Source: an uncultured Solirubrobacteraceae bacterium
GTDB taxonomy: Bacteria > Actinomycetota > Thermoleophilia > Solirubrobacterales > Solirubrobacteraceae
Assembly (NCBI GenBank): GCA_902806205.1
Contig: CADCVR010000003.1
Span: forward strand, 1-38,540
Reading direction: 5' to 3'
Length of the DNA stretch: 38,540 nucleotides
Position numbers and translations under genes: made by a program. The notes below the pieces were generated by a model, which made no database searches, was not told the origin of the DNA, and was given only the letters and a program-made list of their open reading frames with translations. Below, piece after piece: positions 30,268 to 38,413 of the stretch. The number at the start of each line of letters is the position of its first letter. The stretch's first letter is position 1.

Positions 30268-32454
30268 TCAGGGCGTGACCCGCTTGGCGGTCTGGGCGCC
30301 GGCGATCCGTCCGCGCAGCGAGCCGGTGTACTGGATCGACAGCTGGCCGCCCGCCTTCGCCGCGGCGGCGGGAAGCGCCTCGGCCAGTCGCCAGCGGCCG
30401 TCGACGATCCGCGCGCTGTAGGTCAGGAACGTCACGTCGCCGCCACCGGCGTCGTAGCCCAAGCGCACCCGCACCACGCCGGGCGCTGCACGCGCGATCG
30501 TTCCCGAGACCTGGAGCTGGCCCGCGACGATCCGCGCCGTCTTCCTGACCAGGCCCGCTGGACGAGTCGCTGCCCGCAGGCGCACCGCGTCTCGCCGCAC
30601 CCGGGTGCTGCCGGCGTACGAGACGCTGAGGATCCCCGTTCCGAGCTCCGACTGCTCTGGTGATACCGGTCGGCTGACGCGCACCGTCCCGCGAGAGATC
30701 GGCTGGGAGAACGAGAGCGTCCGGCCGGCCGCCCGGAAGCGGAAGCGCAGGCTGCCCGTCGCCAGTGCCGTCGTCCGCACCAGCACCAGCAACCGTCCGT
30801 CGCTCACGCGCGCCCGCTCCACGCGCAGCTTCGCCGGCGCCGCCGGCACCGACGTCACCGGCGGCTTGGTCGGACCGGGACCCGGCGGCAGGATGCGCAC
30901 CGGAGGGGCGGTGGACGGCGGCCTCCCCGTGTCCGGCGGTGTCGGCACTCCCGGGGGCGTCGCCGCCGGAACCTGGGAGAGGAAGGCGTACGCCGTACCC
31001 ACGTCGGTGGCACCGCCCACGTCCTGCGACCGTGCCGAGATGAAGAAGTCGGGGCTCTTGTCGCCGTTGACGTCACCGGGAGAGGCGAGCCCGGTGCCGA
31101 ACAGCGCCCCGCCCTGCCGCGACGGATCCTCGAACGTCGTCAGCACCGTCGCGAGGCCCAGTCCGCCGAAGACCGTTGCGCGCCCGACGCTGGGCAGGCC
31201 TCCGCCGCCGCGGCTGCTGACGATGGAGTCGGGCCGCCCGTCGGCGTCGAGGTCGCCGGCACTCGCGTTGGAGGCCGCGAAGCCGCGGCCGCGCTCGGGG
31301 TCCGGATCGCGCAGCGCGCGGATGAGCCGGCCGGTGGCGCCGCTGAAGAGGAAGGCCTTGCCCGCGTTGTCGAGCGCCGGACCCGCCGCCGGCTGCTCGT
31401 TCGCGAGGAAGGAATCGACGAAGACGTCGGGCCGGCCGTCGCCGTCGATGTCGTTCAGCGAGATCCCGTCGGCGTCGGCCTGGCCGAAGCGGTCGTTGGC
31501 CTCCGGTTCGGGGTTCGTGAGCGTGTACAGCACGGCGCCGGTCCTGCCGTTGATCACGTAGGAGCGCCCGACGTCCACGACGGCGCCCTCGTCGAACCGC
31601 GGAGCACCGATCTGGAAGTCGCCGACGCCGTCCCCGTTGACGTCGCCGAGCTCGGCAGCACCGAAGCCGAACGAGCTGGCCTGCGTGCCGTCGGGGTTGG
31701 CCACCTTGTAGAGGAAGGCCCCCGTCTTGCCATTGAAGGCGTACGCCGCGCCGGCGCCACCGGAGGCTCCCGAGGCGGTGGCGACGAAGTCCCCCGCGCC
31801 GTCACCGGTGAGATCGCCCGGAGCGACGAGGTTCCCGCCGAAGTCTCCGCCGAAGGCGCCCGTGGCCGCGAGCGCCTCGGGCGCGTTGACCGTGCGCAGG
31901 CGCGTCGCGGTCCGCCCGCTGTAGACGTACACCTGGCCCACCGTCGCTCCCCCCACCACCTGACCGGGAGCCGAGGTGACGAAATCGGCGGCTCCGTCGC
32001 CGTCGACGTCACCGAGGTTCGCGTCCCAGAAGCCGAACCTCGCGTTGACCTGGGGCAACGGGGGCTCCAGGGTGCGCAGCAGGGCTCGCGTCCTGCCGCT
32101 GAAGACGTAGAGCCGGCCCGAGTTGGCGAGCACCCCGCCGTTGCCGTCGTCGCCGTCGTGGTTGCTGGAGGAGATGAGCACGTCGCGGATGCCGTCGTCG
32201 TCGACGTCCCCGAGCGCGCGCAGGCGCTCGCCGAAGGCGGCGCCGGCCTGAGGCTCCGGCGCGGGCACTTCGAAGGACTTGTAGGCCGGGACCGCGGCCT
32301 GCGCGTGGGCGGCCGCCGGCCAGGCACTCAGCGCCGCGGCGGCGCCGAACACGGCGAGGAGCGCGGTGGTGTCTGATACCAGCGCGCAGAGGTTGCACCG
32401 GACTGACTCATACTTTCCTCTCACCGACGACCGAGCACCGCATGCGAGTCGCAT
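30268..32454 (-). CDS. Secreted FG-GAP repeat (integrin-like seven-bladed propeller) protein
   Basis: The protein is about 728 residues from ATG 32454. A hydrophobic segment ([22 protein letters not shown]) acts as a late signal peptide. Seven FG-GAP repeats follow with calcium-loop motifs: [60 protein letters not shown] and [11 protein letters not shown] Pro/Thr-rich linker and two or so beta-sandwich domains complete the C-terminus. This is a calcium-stabilised seven-bladed propeller for binding outside the cell; the ligand is unknown. The start is uncertain: ATG 32454 and GTG 32424 are in frame, while an ATG at 32411 with a good ribosome-binding site (GAGAGG) is in another frame. A 17-base palindrome overlaps the 32454 start. 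Confidence 0.85.
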   Translation of the reverse strand: MRLACGARSSVRGKYESVRCNLCALVSDTTALLAVFGAAAALSAWPAAAHAQAAVPAYKSFEVPAPEPQAGAAFGERLRALGDVDDDGIRDVLISSSNHDGDDGNGGVLANSGRLYVFSGRTRALLRTLEPPLPQVNARFGFWDANLGDVDGDGAADFVTSAPGQVVGGATVGQVYVYSGRTATRLRTVNAPEALAATGAFGGDFGGNLVAPGDLTGDGAGDFVATASGASGGAGAAYAFNGKTGAFLYKVANPDGTQASSFGFGAAELGDVNGDGVGDFQIGAPRFDEGAVVDVGRSYVINGRTGAVLYTLTNPEPEANDRFGQADADGISLNDIDGDGRPDVFVDSFLANEQPAAGPALDNAGKAFLFSGATGRLIRALRDPDPERGRGFAASNASAGDLDADGRPDSIVSSRGGGGLPSVGRATVFGGLGLATVLTTFEDPSRQGGALFGTGLASPGDVNGDKSPDFFISARSQDVGGATDVGTAYAFLSQVPAATPPGVPTPPDTGRPPSTAPPVRILPPGPGPTKPPVTSVPAAPAKLRVERARVSDGRLLVLVRTTALATGSLRFRFRAAGRTLSFSQPISRGTVRVSRPVSPEQSELGTGILSVSYAGSTRVRRDAVRLRAATRPAGLVRKTARIVAGQLQVSGTIARAAPGVVRVRLGYDAGGGDVTFLTYSARIVDGRWRLAEALPAAAAKAGGQLSIQYTGSLRGRIAGAQTAKRVTP

Positions 32455-32456
32455 GC
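32440..32456. promoter_or_regulatory. 17-bp palindrome GCATGCGA-G-TCGCATGC, candidate operator
   Basis: Two perfect 8-base arms flank a single central base. The site lies in the divergent gap between the FG-GAP gene and the WS/DGAT gene and overlaps the likely FG-GAP start codon. A TATTGA hexamer sits 8 bases before that ATG on the minus strand. The symmetry fits a dimeric repressor, but no regulator gene is adjacent. The gap as a whole is richer in A/T than its flanks. Confidence 0.5.
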
Positions 32457-32571
32457 ACCAGATCAATACACCAGTTCGATCCGTGGGTGCAATAGGTGTA
32501 AAGCGCAGTGACCGCGCCCGGATTCCGCATGGCCTGCGATTCCCACTTGACGGAGCGGGTAAGACCGGCGA

Positions 32572-33936
32572 ATGACTCCGTCGCGCCTCTCCGCGCTCGA
32601 CGCGGCGTTCCTCTCCCTGGAGCGCAATCACGCCCCGATGCACGTCGGCTGGGCAGCGCTCTTCTCCCCGCGTGCCGACGCTTCGCGCCCGTCCTTCGAG
32701 GAGGTCCGAGCGCACATCGAGAGCCGGCTGCACCTCGCGCCGCGCTATCGCCAGCGGCTCGCCGGGGTGCCCTTCGGGCTCGGCGACCCCGTCTGGGTCG
32801 ACGAGACCGAGTTCGACATCAGCCACCACGTGCGGCGATCGGAGCACGGGAACTTCGGACGGCTCGTCGACGACGTGCTGTCGACGCCCCTCGAGCACGG
32901 GCGCCCGCTGTGGGAGCTGTGGATCGCCGAGGAGACCGACGACGGATCCATCGGCGTGGTCGGCAAGGCGCACCACTGCCTCGTCGACGGGCTCGCCGCC
33001 GTCGAGCTGATGGCGCTCCTGCTCGACGCGTCGCCCGAGCCGGAGCCCGTCGCCGACCCGGGCTGGAAGCCCCGCACGCGGCCGAGCGCGGTGCAGCTCG
33101 TGGGCGAGGCGGTGAAGGACGACGTCGGCCAGGCGCTCAGCCTGGCGGCGCTGCCGCTGCGCTGGGCGCGCGAGCCGCGGGAGCTCCGCGGGGTGGCAGA
33201 CCAGGCCTGGCGGGCGGCGCGCCACCTCGCTCGTACCGTCACTTCGCCCGCGCCGCCGAGCCGCCTCAACGGCGCGATGCCGGCGACGCGTCACCTCGCC
33301 TGGCACTCGCGCCCGATGGAGGACCTCAAGACGATCAAGCGCCGCTTCGACACGACGGTCAACGACATCCTGCTGACGGCCAGCGCCGGTGCGCTGCGGG
33401 GCTTGGCGGTCGAGCGCGACGAGCCGCCGCGCGACGTCAAGGCGATGGTCCCGGTCAGCGTGGAGGCGCCCGACGAGAAGTGGGGCAACCGGATCGCCTT
33501 CTTGTTCGTCGAGTTGCCGTGCGGCGAGGAGGATCCGGTCTGGCGCCTTCGCGACGTCCACGTCAAGATGCGCGACCGCAAGCGGGACGGCGAGCCGGAG
33601 GGCGCCGACGCCGTGCTGAACGCCGTCGCCTACGCGCCCCCCGCGATGCGGCGCCTGGCGTCGAGGATCATCGCCAGCCCCCTGCTGTCCAACCTGACGA
33701 TCTCGAACATCCCGGGGCCGCAGATGCCCGTGTACCTCATGGGCTGCGAGGTCAAGCACGCATACCCCGTGGTGCCGCTGACCGATGGTCACGGGATGTC
33801 GATCGGCATGACCACGATCCACGGGCGCGCGTGCTTCGGCGTGTACGCGCAGGCGGAGTTCGCGTCGGACGCCGACCGGATCGCGCGCGGAATCGGAGAC
33901 GAGATCGAGGCGCTGCTGGAGCGGGCCGCCGCGTGA
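32572..33936 (+). CDS. Wax ester synthase/diacylglycerol acyltransferase (WS/DGAT)
   Basis: WS/DGAT enzymes join acyl-CoA to fatty alcohols or diacylglycerol to make storage wax esters or triacylglycerol. The 454-residue protein has the catalytic HHxxxDG motif at residues 134-140 (HHCLVDG). It also has the N-terminal [18 protein letters not shown] before the active site, the [13 protein letters not shown] segment (ND-type motif), and LTISNIPGP with the C-terminal GVYAQAEF. It has no signal peptide and would act at the inner membrane face or on lipid inclusions. The start ATG 32572 fits the family. TTGACG at 32547-32552 looks like a -35 but no matching -10 is seen. It is divergent from the FG-GAP gene. 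Confidence 0.93.
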   Translation: MTPSRLSALDAAFLSLERNHAPMHVGWAALFSPRADASRPSFEEVRAHIESRLHLAPRYRQRLAGVPFGLGDPVWVDETEFDISHHVRRSEHGNFGRLVDDVLSTPLEHGRPLWELWIAEETDDGSIGVVGKAHHCLVDGLAAVELMALLLDASPEPEPVADPGWKPRTRPSAVQLVGEAVKDDVGQALSLAALPLRWAREPRELRGVADQAWRAARHLARTVTSPAPPSRLNGAMPATRHLAWHSRPMEDLKTIKRRFDTTVNDILLTASAGALRGLAVERDEPPRDVKAMVPVSVEAPDEKWGNRIAFLFVELPCGEEDPVWRLRDVHVKMRDRKRDGEPEGADAVLNAVAYAPPAMRRLASRIIASPLLSNLTISNIPGPQMPVYLMGCEVKHAYPVVPLTDGHGMSIGMTTIHGRACFGVYAQAEFASDADRIARGIGDEIEALLERAAA

Positions 33937-33992
33937 ACTCAGACGCACGCCAGAGGCGGCAGCCCGGTGCCTCCGGGTCCTGAGGAACGCCT

Positions 33993-33998
33993 TATGGT
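33993..33998 (+). promoter_or_regulatory. -10 hexamer TATGGT for the RCC1-repeat gene
   Basis: TATGGT ends 6 bases before the ATG at 34005, in the 68-base gap after the WS/DGAT gene, so the propeller gene has its own leaderless promoter. Confidence 0.5.
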
Positions 33999-34004
33999 TG
34001 CGTC

Positions 34005-36065
34005 ATGCTCGTCGCCGACCTGACCAGCGGCACCGGTCGTGCTCGCCGCCGCATCACCCTGGCGGCCCGCGCGTTTCTCGTCGCGTGCGTCTGGATCAGC
34101 GTGAATGGCGCTACCGCGGCGGCCGATCAGGCCACCGATCCGCCATCGCCGGCGGCGGGTCTGCTGGACGCGGGATGGTTTCACACCTGCGCGGTGCTCA
34201 GCGCCGGCAGTGTCCGTTGCTGGGGTTCGGGGGCCGAGGGCCAGTTGGGCTACGGCAGCACGGACAGTGTCGGCGACAACGAGATCCCGGGCTCGGCCGG
34301 GCCGGTGAACCTCGGCGTCGGGCGCACCGCCCAGGCGCTCGCCGCCGGCGACTTCCACAGCTGTGCGCTGCTCGACGACGCCAGCGTGCGCTGCTGGGGC
34401 TTCGGCGGCGACGGCCGGCTCGGCTACGCCAGCACCGCCAACGTCCGCGATCCTGGCGCCGCGGGACCCGTCGACCTGGGGGGGCCGGCGAAGGCGATCA
34501 CCGCCGACGCCGCCCACACCTGCGCGCTCCTGCTCGACGGCAGCGTGCGCTGCTGGGGCTACGGCGGGGAAGGGTTTCCCAGGGACGGGCGACTGGGCTA
34601 CGGCAACACCAAGAACGTCGGCGACAACGAGACCCCCGGCTCGGCCGGGCCGGTGAAGCTCGGCGAGGGGCGTACTGCCACCGCGATCAGCGCGGGCCGG
34701 GAGCACAGCTGCGCGCTGCTCGACGACGGCACGGTCAAGTGCTGGGGTCGCAACTTCGACGGCCAGCTGGGCTACGGCAGCGTGACGAGCCTCGGTGACG
34801 ATCCGGCCACGACGCCGGACATGCTCGGTCGGGTGGACCTTGGTCCGGGGCGCACGGCCACGGCCATCAGCGCCGGGGGCACGCATACCTGCGCCCTGCT
34901 CGACGAGGGCAACGTACGCTGCTGGGGGGCCGCCGGCTTCGGCCAGCTCGGCTACGCCAACACCGACCGGATCGGTGACGACGAGACTCCCGCCAGGGCC
35001 GGTCCGGTGGACGTCGGCGCCGGGCGATTCGTCACGGCGATCAGCGCCGGTGACATGCACACCTGCGCGCGACTGGACGACGGCACCGTGCGCTGCTGGG
35101 GCGCAGGCAGCGTCGGTCGGCTGGGATATCCGGCTGCGAACCGAGGAGATGAGCATGACAACGTCGGCGACGACGAGACTCCCGCTGCCGTCGGCCCCGT
35201 GGATGTCGGCTCGGGGCGCACCGCCACGGCGATCAGCGCCGGCAGGAACCACACCTGCGTGCGGCTCGACGACGCCGGCGTGCGCTGCTGGGGCAGAGGC
35301 GCGTTCGGCCGGCTCGGCTACTGCAGCGAGAACACCGTCGGCGACGACGAGTCCCCTGCCGCGGCGGGCCCCGTCGATCTCGGAGAGCCCGGCGCGCGCG
35401 TGGCCGGCTGCCCTCGCCCGGCCGACGCCACCGGCACCCCGGGTGCCGGCAACGCCCAAAGCGCTACACCCGCCAAGCCAGCCACGCCGGCCGCGTCAGA
35501 CGGTTCCCCGGCCGTCGTTGCCGGAGCGACCCCGCTTGCGGCGTCAGAAGCGGCCCGGGCACGCGACTTCCGCCGCTGCGTCGCTGCGGTGGCGAGCCAC
35601 TCCGAGGGCGAGAGGCGCCTCGCACGCCGCGGTTCGGCGCGTGAACGCGCGCGGGCCAAGGCTCATCGAAGCCGTCATGCAGCCGCCGGGCGCCGACGCT
35701 GTCTCCGCCTGTTCGCACGCACCCCCGGACGCGTCACCGGACTGCGCGCGCGCGCAGTCGCTCCCACCAGGATCCGACTCGACTTCAAGACGCCGGGGAC
35801 CAGCGGACCTCAGCCGCCTCCCGTGCGCAGCTACCTGATCAAGCAGTCCCTCCGTCCCATCCGCGACTCCAAGGACTTCGCGCGCGCGCAGACGCTCTGC
35901 AAGGGAAGCTGTCGGTTCAGCGTCCCGGAGGTCGGTGATCGCGTGTCGCTCACCGTCAGCGACCTGCGGCCCCGCACCACCTACTTCTACGCCGTCGCCG
36001 CCCGCGACCACATCTCGGGTCACCGCGGCCCGCGCTCACGGTGGGTCAAGGTCACGACCGGCTGA
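34005..36065 (+). CDS. Secreted RCC1-type seven-bladed propeller protein with C-terminal FnIII domain
   Basis: The 686-residue protein has an N-terminal signal region ([27 protein letters not shown]). Seven RCC1-like repeats of about 55-65 residues run from about residue 55 to 470. Each carries a pattern like AGxxHTCALLDDGxVRCWGxGxxGxLGY and the NVGDxETP segment. Each repeat has one Cys before and one after the DDG turn, which could form a disulphide in every blade. An Ala/Arg-rich linker (about 480-590) leads to a fibronectin type III domain ([15 protein letters not shown] to [15 protein letters not shown]). It is an exported binding protein of unknown ligand. The FnIII end resembles the partial gene at the right edge of the window. 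Confidence 0.9.
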   Translation: MLVADLTSGTGRARRRITLAARAFLVACVWISVNGATAAADQATDPPSPAAGLLDAGWFHTCAVLSAGSVRCWGSGAEGQLGYGSTDSVGDNEIPGSAGPVNLGVGRTAQALAAGDFHSCALLDDASVRCWGFGGDGRLGYASTANVRDPGAAGPVDLGGPAKAITADAAHTCALLLDGSVRCWGYGGEGFPRDGRLGYGNTKNVGDNETPGSAGPVKLGEGRTATAISAGREHSCALLDDGTVKCWGRNFDGQLGYGSVTSLGDDPATTPDMLGRVDLGPGRTATAISAGGTHTCALLDEGNVRCWGAAGFGQLGYANTDRIGDDETPARAGPVDVGAGRFVTAISAGDMHTCARLDDGTVRCWGAGSVGRLGYPAANRGDEHDNVGDDETPAAVGPVDVGSGRTATAISAGRNHTCVRLDDAGVRCWGRGAFGRLGYCSENTVGDDESPAAAGPVDLGEPGARVAGCPRPADATGTPGAGNAQSATPAKPATPAASDGSPAVVAGATPLAASEAARARDFRRCVAAVASHSEGERRLARRGSARERARAKAHRSRHAAAGRRRCLRLFARTPGRVTGLRARAVAPTRIRLDFKTPGTSGPQPPPVRSYLIKQSLRPIRDSKDFARAQTLCKGSCRFSVPEVGDRVSLTVSDLRPRTTYFYAVAARDHISGHRGPRSRWVKVTTG

Positions 36066-36165
36066 CAGACCCAGGCGATCGAACGTCGTCCGCGCCTGCG
36101 GCTCGAGGCACGCGAAGTGAGGGGTCTCGCCCTCGCCGGCCACGAAGCGTGGGATGATTCCGGGC

Positions 36166-36531
36166 ATGGATACTGTCGGTCACGTCCCGCGGACCGGGCT
36201 TCCCGTCGCCTGCACCCTCGGTCCGGACGACGGGTCGGCGCGCCTGAGGCGGTGGCAGGCACTGGCCGAGAAGGGCGGTCCGAGCGCTCGGCGCAGCGGT
36301 CATCGGCTCGAGGTCTCCTACCAGGCAGAGCCAGGCGTTCGCGACGAGCTCGAAGCGCTCGCCGCCGCCGAGCGGGAGTGCTGCTCGTTCGTCGCGTGGG
36401 AGGTCAGCCAGGACGGAGATCTCCCCGTCCTCCGCGTCACGGCTGACCCGAGCGACCCTGACGCAGTCGCTCCCATCGCTGCTCTCTTCCAGAACTGGAT
36501 GATCGGGACTCCCGTCGCCCCAGCCAGTTGA
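36166..36531 (+). CDS. Small hypothetical protein with an ERECC motif
   Basis: From ATG 36166 the protein has about 121 residues (an in-frame ATG at 36154 is possible). The middle has ELEALAAAERECCSFVAWEVSQDG, a helix ending in a Cys-Cys pair followed by beta strands and LRVTADPSDPDAVAPIAALF. The E-x-x-C-C segment recalls small actinobacterial proteins often written ERxCCPF, which may bind a metal, but no function is established. GATGAT lies 7 bases before 36166, with G instead of T at the first position of the promoter pattern. The BKACE gene follows 13 bases after the stop and is probably co-transcribed. Confidence 0.75.
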   Translation: MDTVGHVPRTGLPVACTLGPDDGSARLRRWQALAEKGGPSARRSGHRLEVSYQAEPGVRDELEALAAAERECCSFVAWEVSQDGDLPVLRVTADPSDPDAVAPIAALFQNWMIGTPVAPAS

Positions 36532-36544
36532 AATCGCCGGCGGC

Positions 36545-37261
36545 ATGATCCAGTGCGCGCTGAACGGCGCCTACAGCCGGGACGATCACCCAGCCGTCCC
36601 CGTGACGCTCGAGCAGCTTGTCGCCGACGCAGTCGACTGCCGCGCGGCGGGAGCTCGGTCGGTGCACCTGCATCCGCGTCGGCCGGTCGATGGGCTCGAG
36701 TCGCTTGCCGCCGAAGTTCACGACCCGGTCGTGTCGGCGATCCGCGCCGCCGTCCCGGACCTGGAGATCTCCTGCTCGACCCAGGAGGACATCGACCTCG
36801 GCGGCGCGCCTGACCGGATCGCGGCTGTCCGGGCCTGGACCCAGCCGCCCGACGTCGTATCGCTGAACCTCGCGGAGCCCGGCGCGGTCGAGCTCGGTGC
36901 CGCCCTCCTCGAGCACGGCATCGGGATCGAGGCCGGCGTCTTCAGCCTCGCCGACGCCGACGCGCTGCTGGCCGCCCCCTGGGCCTCCGCGGTCCACCGT
37001 GTTCTCGTCGAGACGATCTTCGAGCACGACCCCGCCTCGGCGGTCACTCTGGCGCGGGCAATCGACGCGCGCGTCGCCGTCCTCGGGCGTCCTCGGCTCT
37101 GGCACGGCGACGCCGGTGCCACCTGGGCGGTCGTCGAAGCCGGGCTGGGCGCGGGCCTCGACGTGCGCGTCGGACTCGAGGACTCGCTCGTCGGCCGCGA
37201 CGGCGGGCCGGCGCCGGCCAACGCCGCCCAAGTGGCCGAGACGGGTGTCCGGACAACCTGA
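36545..37261 (+). CDS. BKACE family (DUF849) beta-keto acid cleavage enzyme
   Basis: BKACE enzymes condense a beta-keto acid with acetyl-CoA and split it; the best-known member cleaves 3-keto-5-aminohexanoate in lysine fermentation. The 238-residue TIM-barrel protein shows the zinc-binding HxH in SVHLHPR (His41, His43). It also has EISCSTQEDI, VSLNLAEPGAVELG, GIGIEAGVFSLADADAL and the C-terminal Glu in DVRVGLEDSLVGRDG. It is shorter than the typical family length of about 270-310 residues, as in a compact actinobacterial subgroup, and the actual keto acid is unknown. It follows the small Cys-Cys protein by 13 bases. Confidence 0.87.
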   Translation: MIQCALNGAYSRDDHPAVPVTLEQLVADAVDCRAAGARSVHLHPRRPVDGLESLAAEVHDPVVSAIRAAVPDLEISCSTQEDIDLGGAPDRIAAVRAWTQPPDVVSLNLAEPGAVELGAALLEHGIGIEAGVFSLADADALLAAPWASAVHRVLVETIFEHDPASAVTLARAIDARVAVLGRPRLWHGDAGATWAVVEAGLGAGLDVRVGLEDSLVGRDGGPAPANAAQVAETGVRTT

Positions 37262-37279
37262 CGCCCGGGTTTCCGAGAT

Positions 37280-37294
37280 CCCTCGAAGCGAGGG
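37280..37294. terminator. Hairpin after the BKACE gene
   Basis: CCCTCG-AAG-CGAGGG is a perfect 6-bp stem with a 3-base loop, 18 bases after the stop codon and before the promoter of the next gene. A few T residues follow (CTTTGCT). Confidence 0.45.
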
Positions 37295-37327
37295 TCCGCT
37301 TTGCTGGCGATCCCCGTCGTGCCCCGT

Positions 37328-37333
37328 TAGCTT
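37328..37333 (+). promoter_or_regulatory. -10 hexamer TAGCTT for the gene at 37345
   Basis: TAGCTT ends 11 bases before the ATG at 37345, giving a nearly leaderless transcript. Confidence 0.45.
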
Positions 37334-37344
37334 GTCCCGGCACG

Positions 37345-38166
37345 ATGGACGGCGACGACTGGGAGACCTCGCAGGACATGTCGCTCGACCCCTCGGCGCC
37401 CATCCGGCTTGCGCTGCAGAGCGGCCGGCTCGACGATCACCGGCGCGACATCACGCAGGTCGACGAGATCTGGGAGCGCGCGTATCGCCGGTACCGCGAT
37501 CGCGACCGCATCGACGACCACGAGGCCCACGACGGTGACGCACGCACCCTGTGCGAACTCTGGCCGGCGGGGGAGCGCCGGACGGCACACGCCGAGGCCC
37601 TGGCCGTGACCGTGGCGCTGGCGGCGCCCTTCGCTTCCCGGGACAGGATCCTCGGCGCGTTGGCCCCACCGACCGTGCCGGCGGGCACACTCGAACGAGA
37701 GCTCGCACACGCGCCGCCGGTGCTCAGCGGCCCGGATGCTTCGCCGCGACCGCGATTTCCGTACGTCTATGACCCGGATACGGAAGCGCGTGCGCCGATC
37801 GTCGCCATCGTCGACGGCCCCCGCAGCCCGAAGGTCGGCGAGTTCTTGGACACCGTCAAAGAGCAGGACCAGAGCCTCGCCGACGCGATCGTGCTCGGCG
37901 CGGAGCTCGAAATGCTCGAGCTGCTGGACCGCCTCTGCCTCGATGCCCAACGGGCGGCCCGCGTGGAGCTCGCCGAGCACTTCGAGCAGGACAGGAGGCG
38001 ATGGAGAGAACGCGCGGACAGCGTGCGGAGCCGTCAGCGACTCGAGGGCTCGCACTACGGCTGGCACAGCGACAACCTCCCGCCGGGGTGTCTGGAGGCC
38101 GCCGAAGCGGAGGTTCCGAGCGACGTTCGGGCCCTCTTGGATCGCCTTCCGCCGACGACGGGCTGA
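37345..38166 (+). CDS. Hypothetical cytoplasmic protein (273 aa)
   Basis: The protein is highly charged, with many Asp, Arg and Glu (WERAYRRYRDRDRIDDHEAHDGDARTL). It has a central part with PYVYDPDTEARAPIVAIVDGPRSPKVGEFLDTVKEQDQSL and a likely helical C-terminal part (ELEMLELLDRLCLDAQRAARVELAEHFEQDRRRW). No signal peptide, membrane segment or known catalytic motif is seen. It has a single Cys in each half. The start is supported by the -10 hexamer 11 bases upstream. It stands alone after a hairpin. I do not recognise the family. Codon use matches the surrounding genes, so it looks like a real, resident gene. Confidence 0.72.
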   Translation: MDGDDWETSQDMSLDPSAPIRLALQSGRLDDHRRDITQVDEIWERAYRRYRDRDRIDDHEAHDGDARTLCELWPAGERRTAHAEALAVTVALAAPFASRDRILGALAPPTVPAGTLERELAHAPPVLSGPDASPRPRFPYVYDPDTEARAPIVAIVDGPRSPKVGEFLDTVKEQDQSLADAIVLGAELEMLELLDRLCLDAQRAARVELAEHFEQDRRRWRERADSVRSRQRLEGSHYGWHSDNLPPGCLEAAEAEVPSDVRALLDRLPPTTG

Positions 38167-38396
38167 GGGGGTTCACGTACGCCTGTGGCACCCGGAACGC
38201 CGGGCGGCGCTGCGTCGCCCACGCGACGCTGCGCCACGGACGCAAGGCCCTGGCTCGTCGTAGCGTCGTCACCGGCGGCCAGGCGGCGGTCAAGCTGCGG
38301 CCGGGGACGTTCTCGCGCCGGGCCACGGCCGTCCGCGTCGCTGTCCGCTTCGACGACCACGCGGCGACTGCCAGCGGCTCGGTCAAGCTGCGCTGA
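38167..38396 (+). pseudogene. Remnant of a secreted beta-sandwich protein C-terminus
   Basis: Directly after the preceding stop, a frame reads GFTYACGTRNAGRRCVAHATL, then RHGRKALARRSVVTGGQAAVKLRPGTF, and ends SGSVKLR before TGA at 38394-38396. The alternating pattern and the two Cys resemble the last Ig-like domain of exported proteins in this window. I see no start codon or signal peptide of its own: the frame only continues upstream as a meaningless overlap of the previous gene. It is probably the surviving 3' end of a deleted gene. A short real protein is less likely. Confidence 0.5.
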
Positions 38397-38413
38397 CAAT
38401 CGCCGTCTCTTGA

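Noticed and set aside
32455-33948. Upstream extension of the FG-GAP frame to 1226 residues
   Set aside because: The extension is antisense to the WS/DGAT gene, lacks any domain, and would bury the signal peptide in the middle of the protein.
34170-35420. Regularly spaced repeats that could suggest a CRISPR or tandem-repeat array
   Set aside because: They encode the seven RCC1 blades in one open frame, and the repeat units differ at the DNA level.
33939-35459. Minus-strand frame of 506 codons opposite the RCC1-repeat gene
   Set aside because: Its repeats only mirror the RCC1 repeats in antisense. The plus strand has the signal peptide, the Cys pairs and a promoter.
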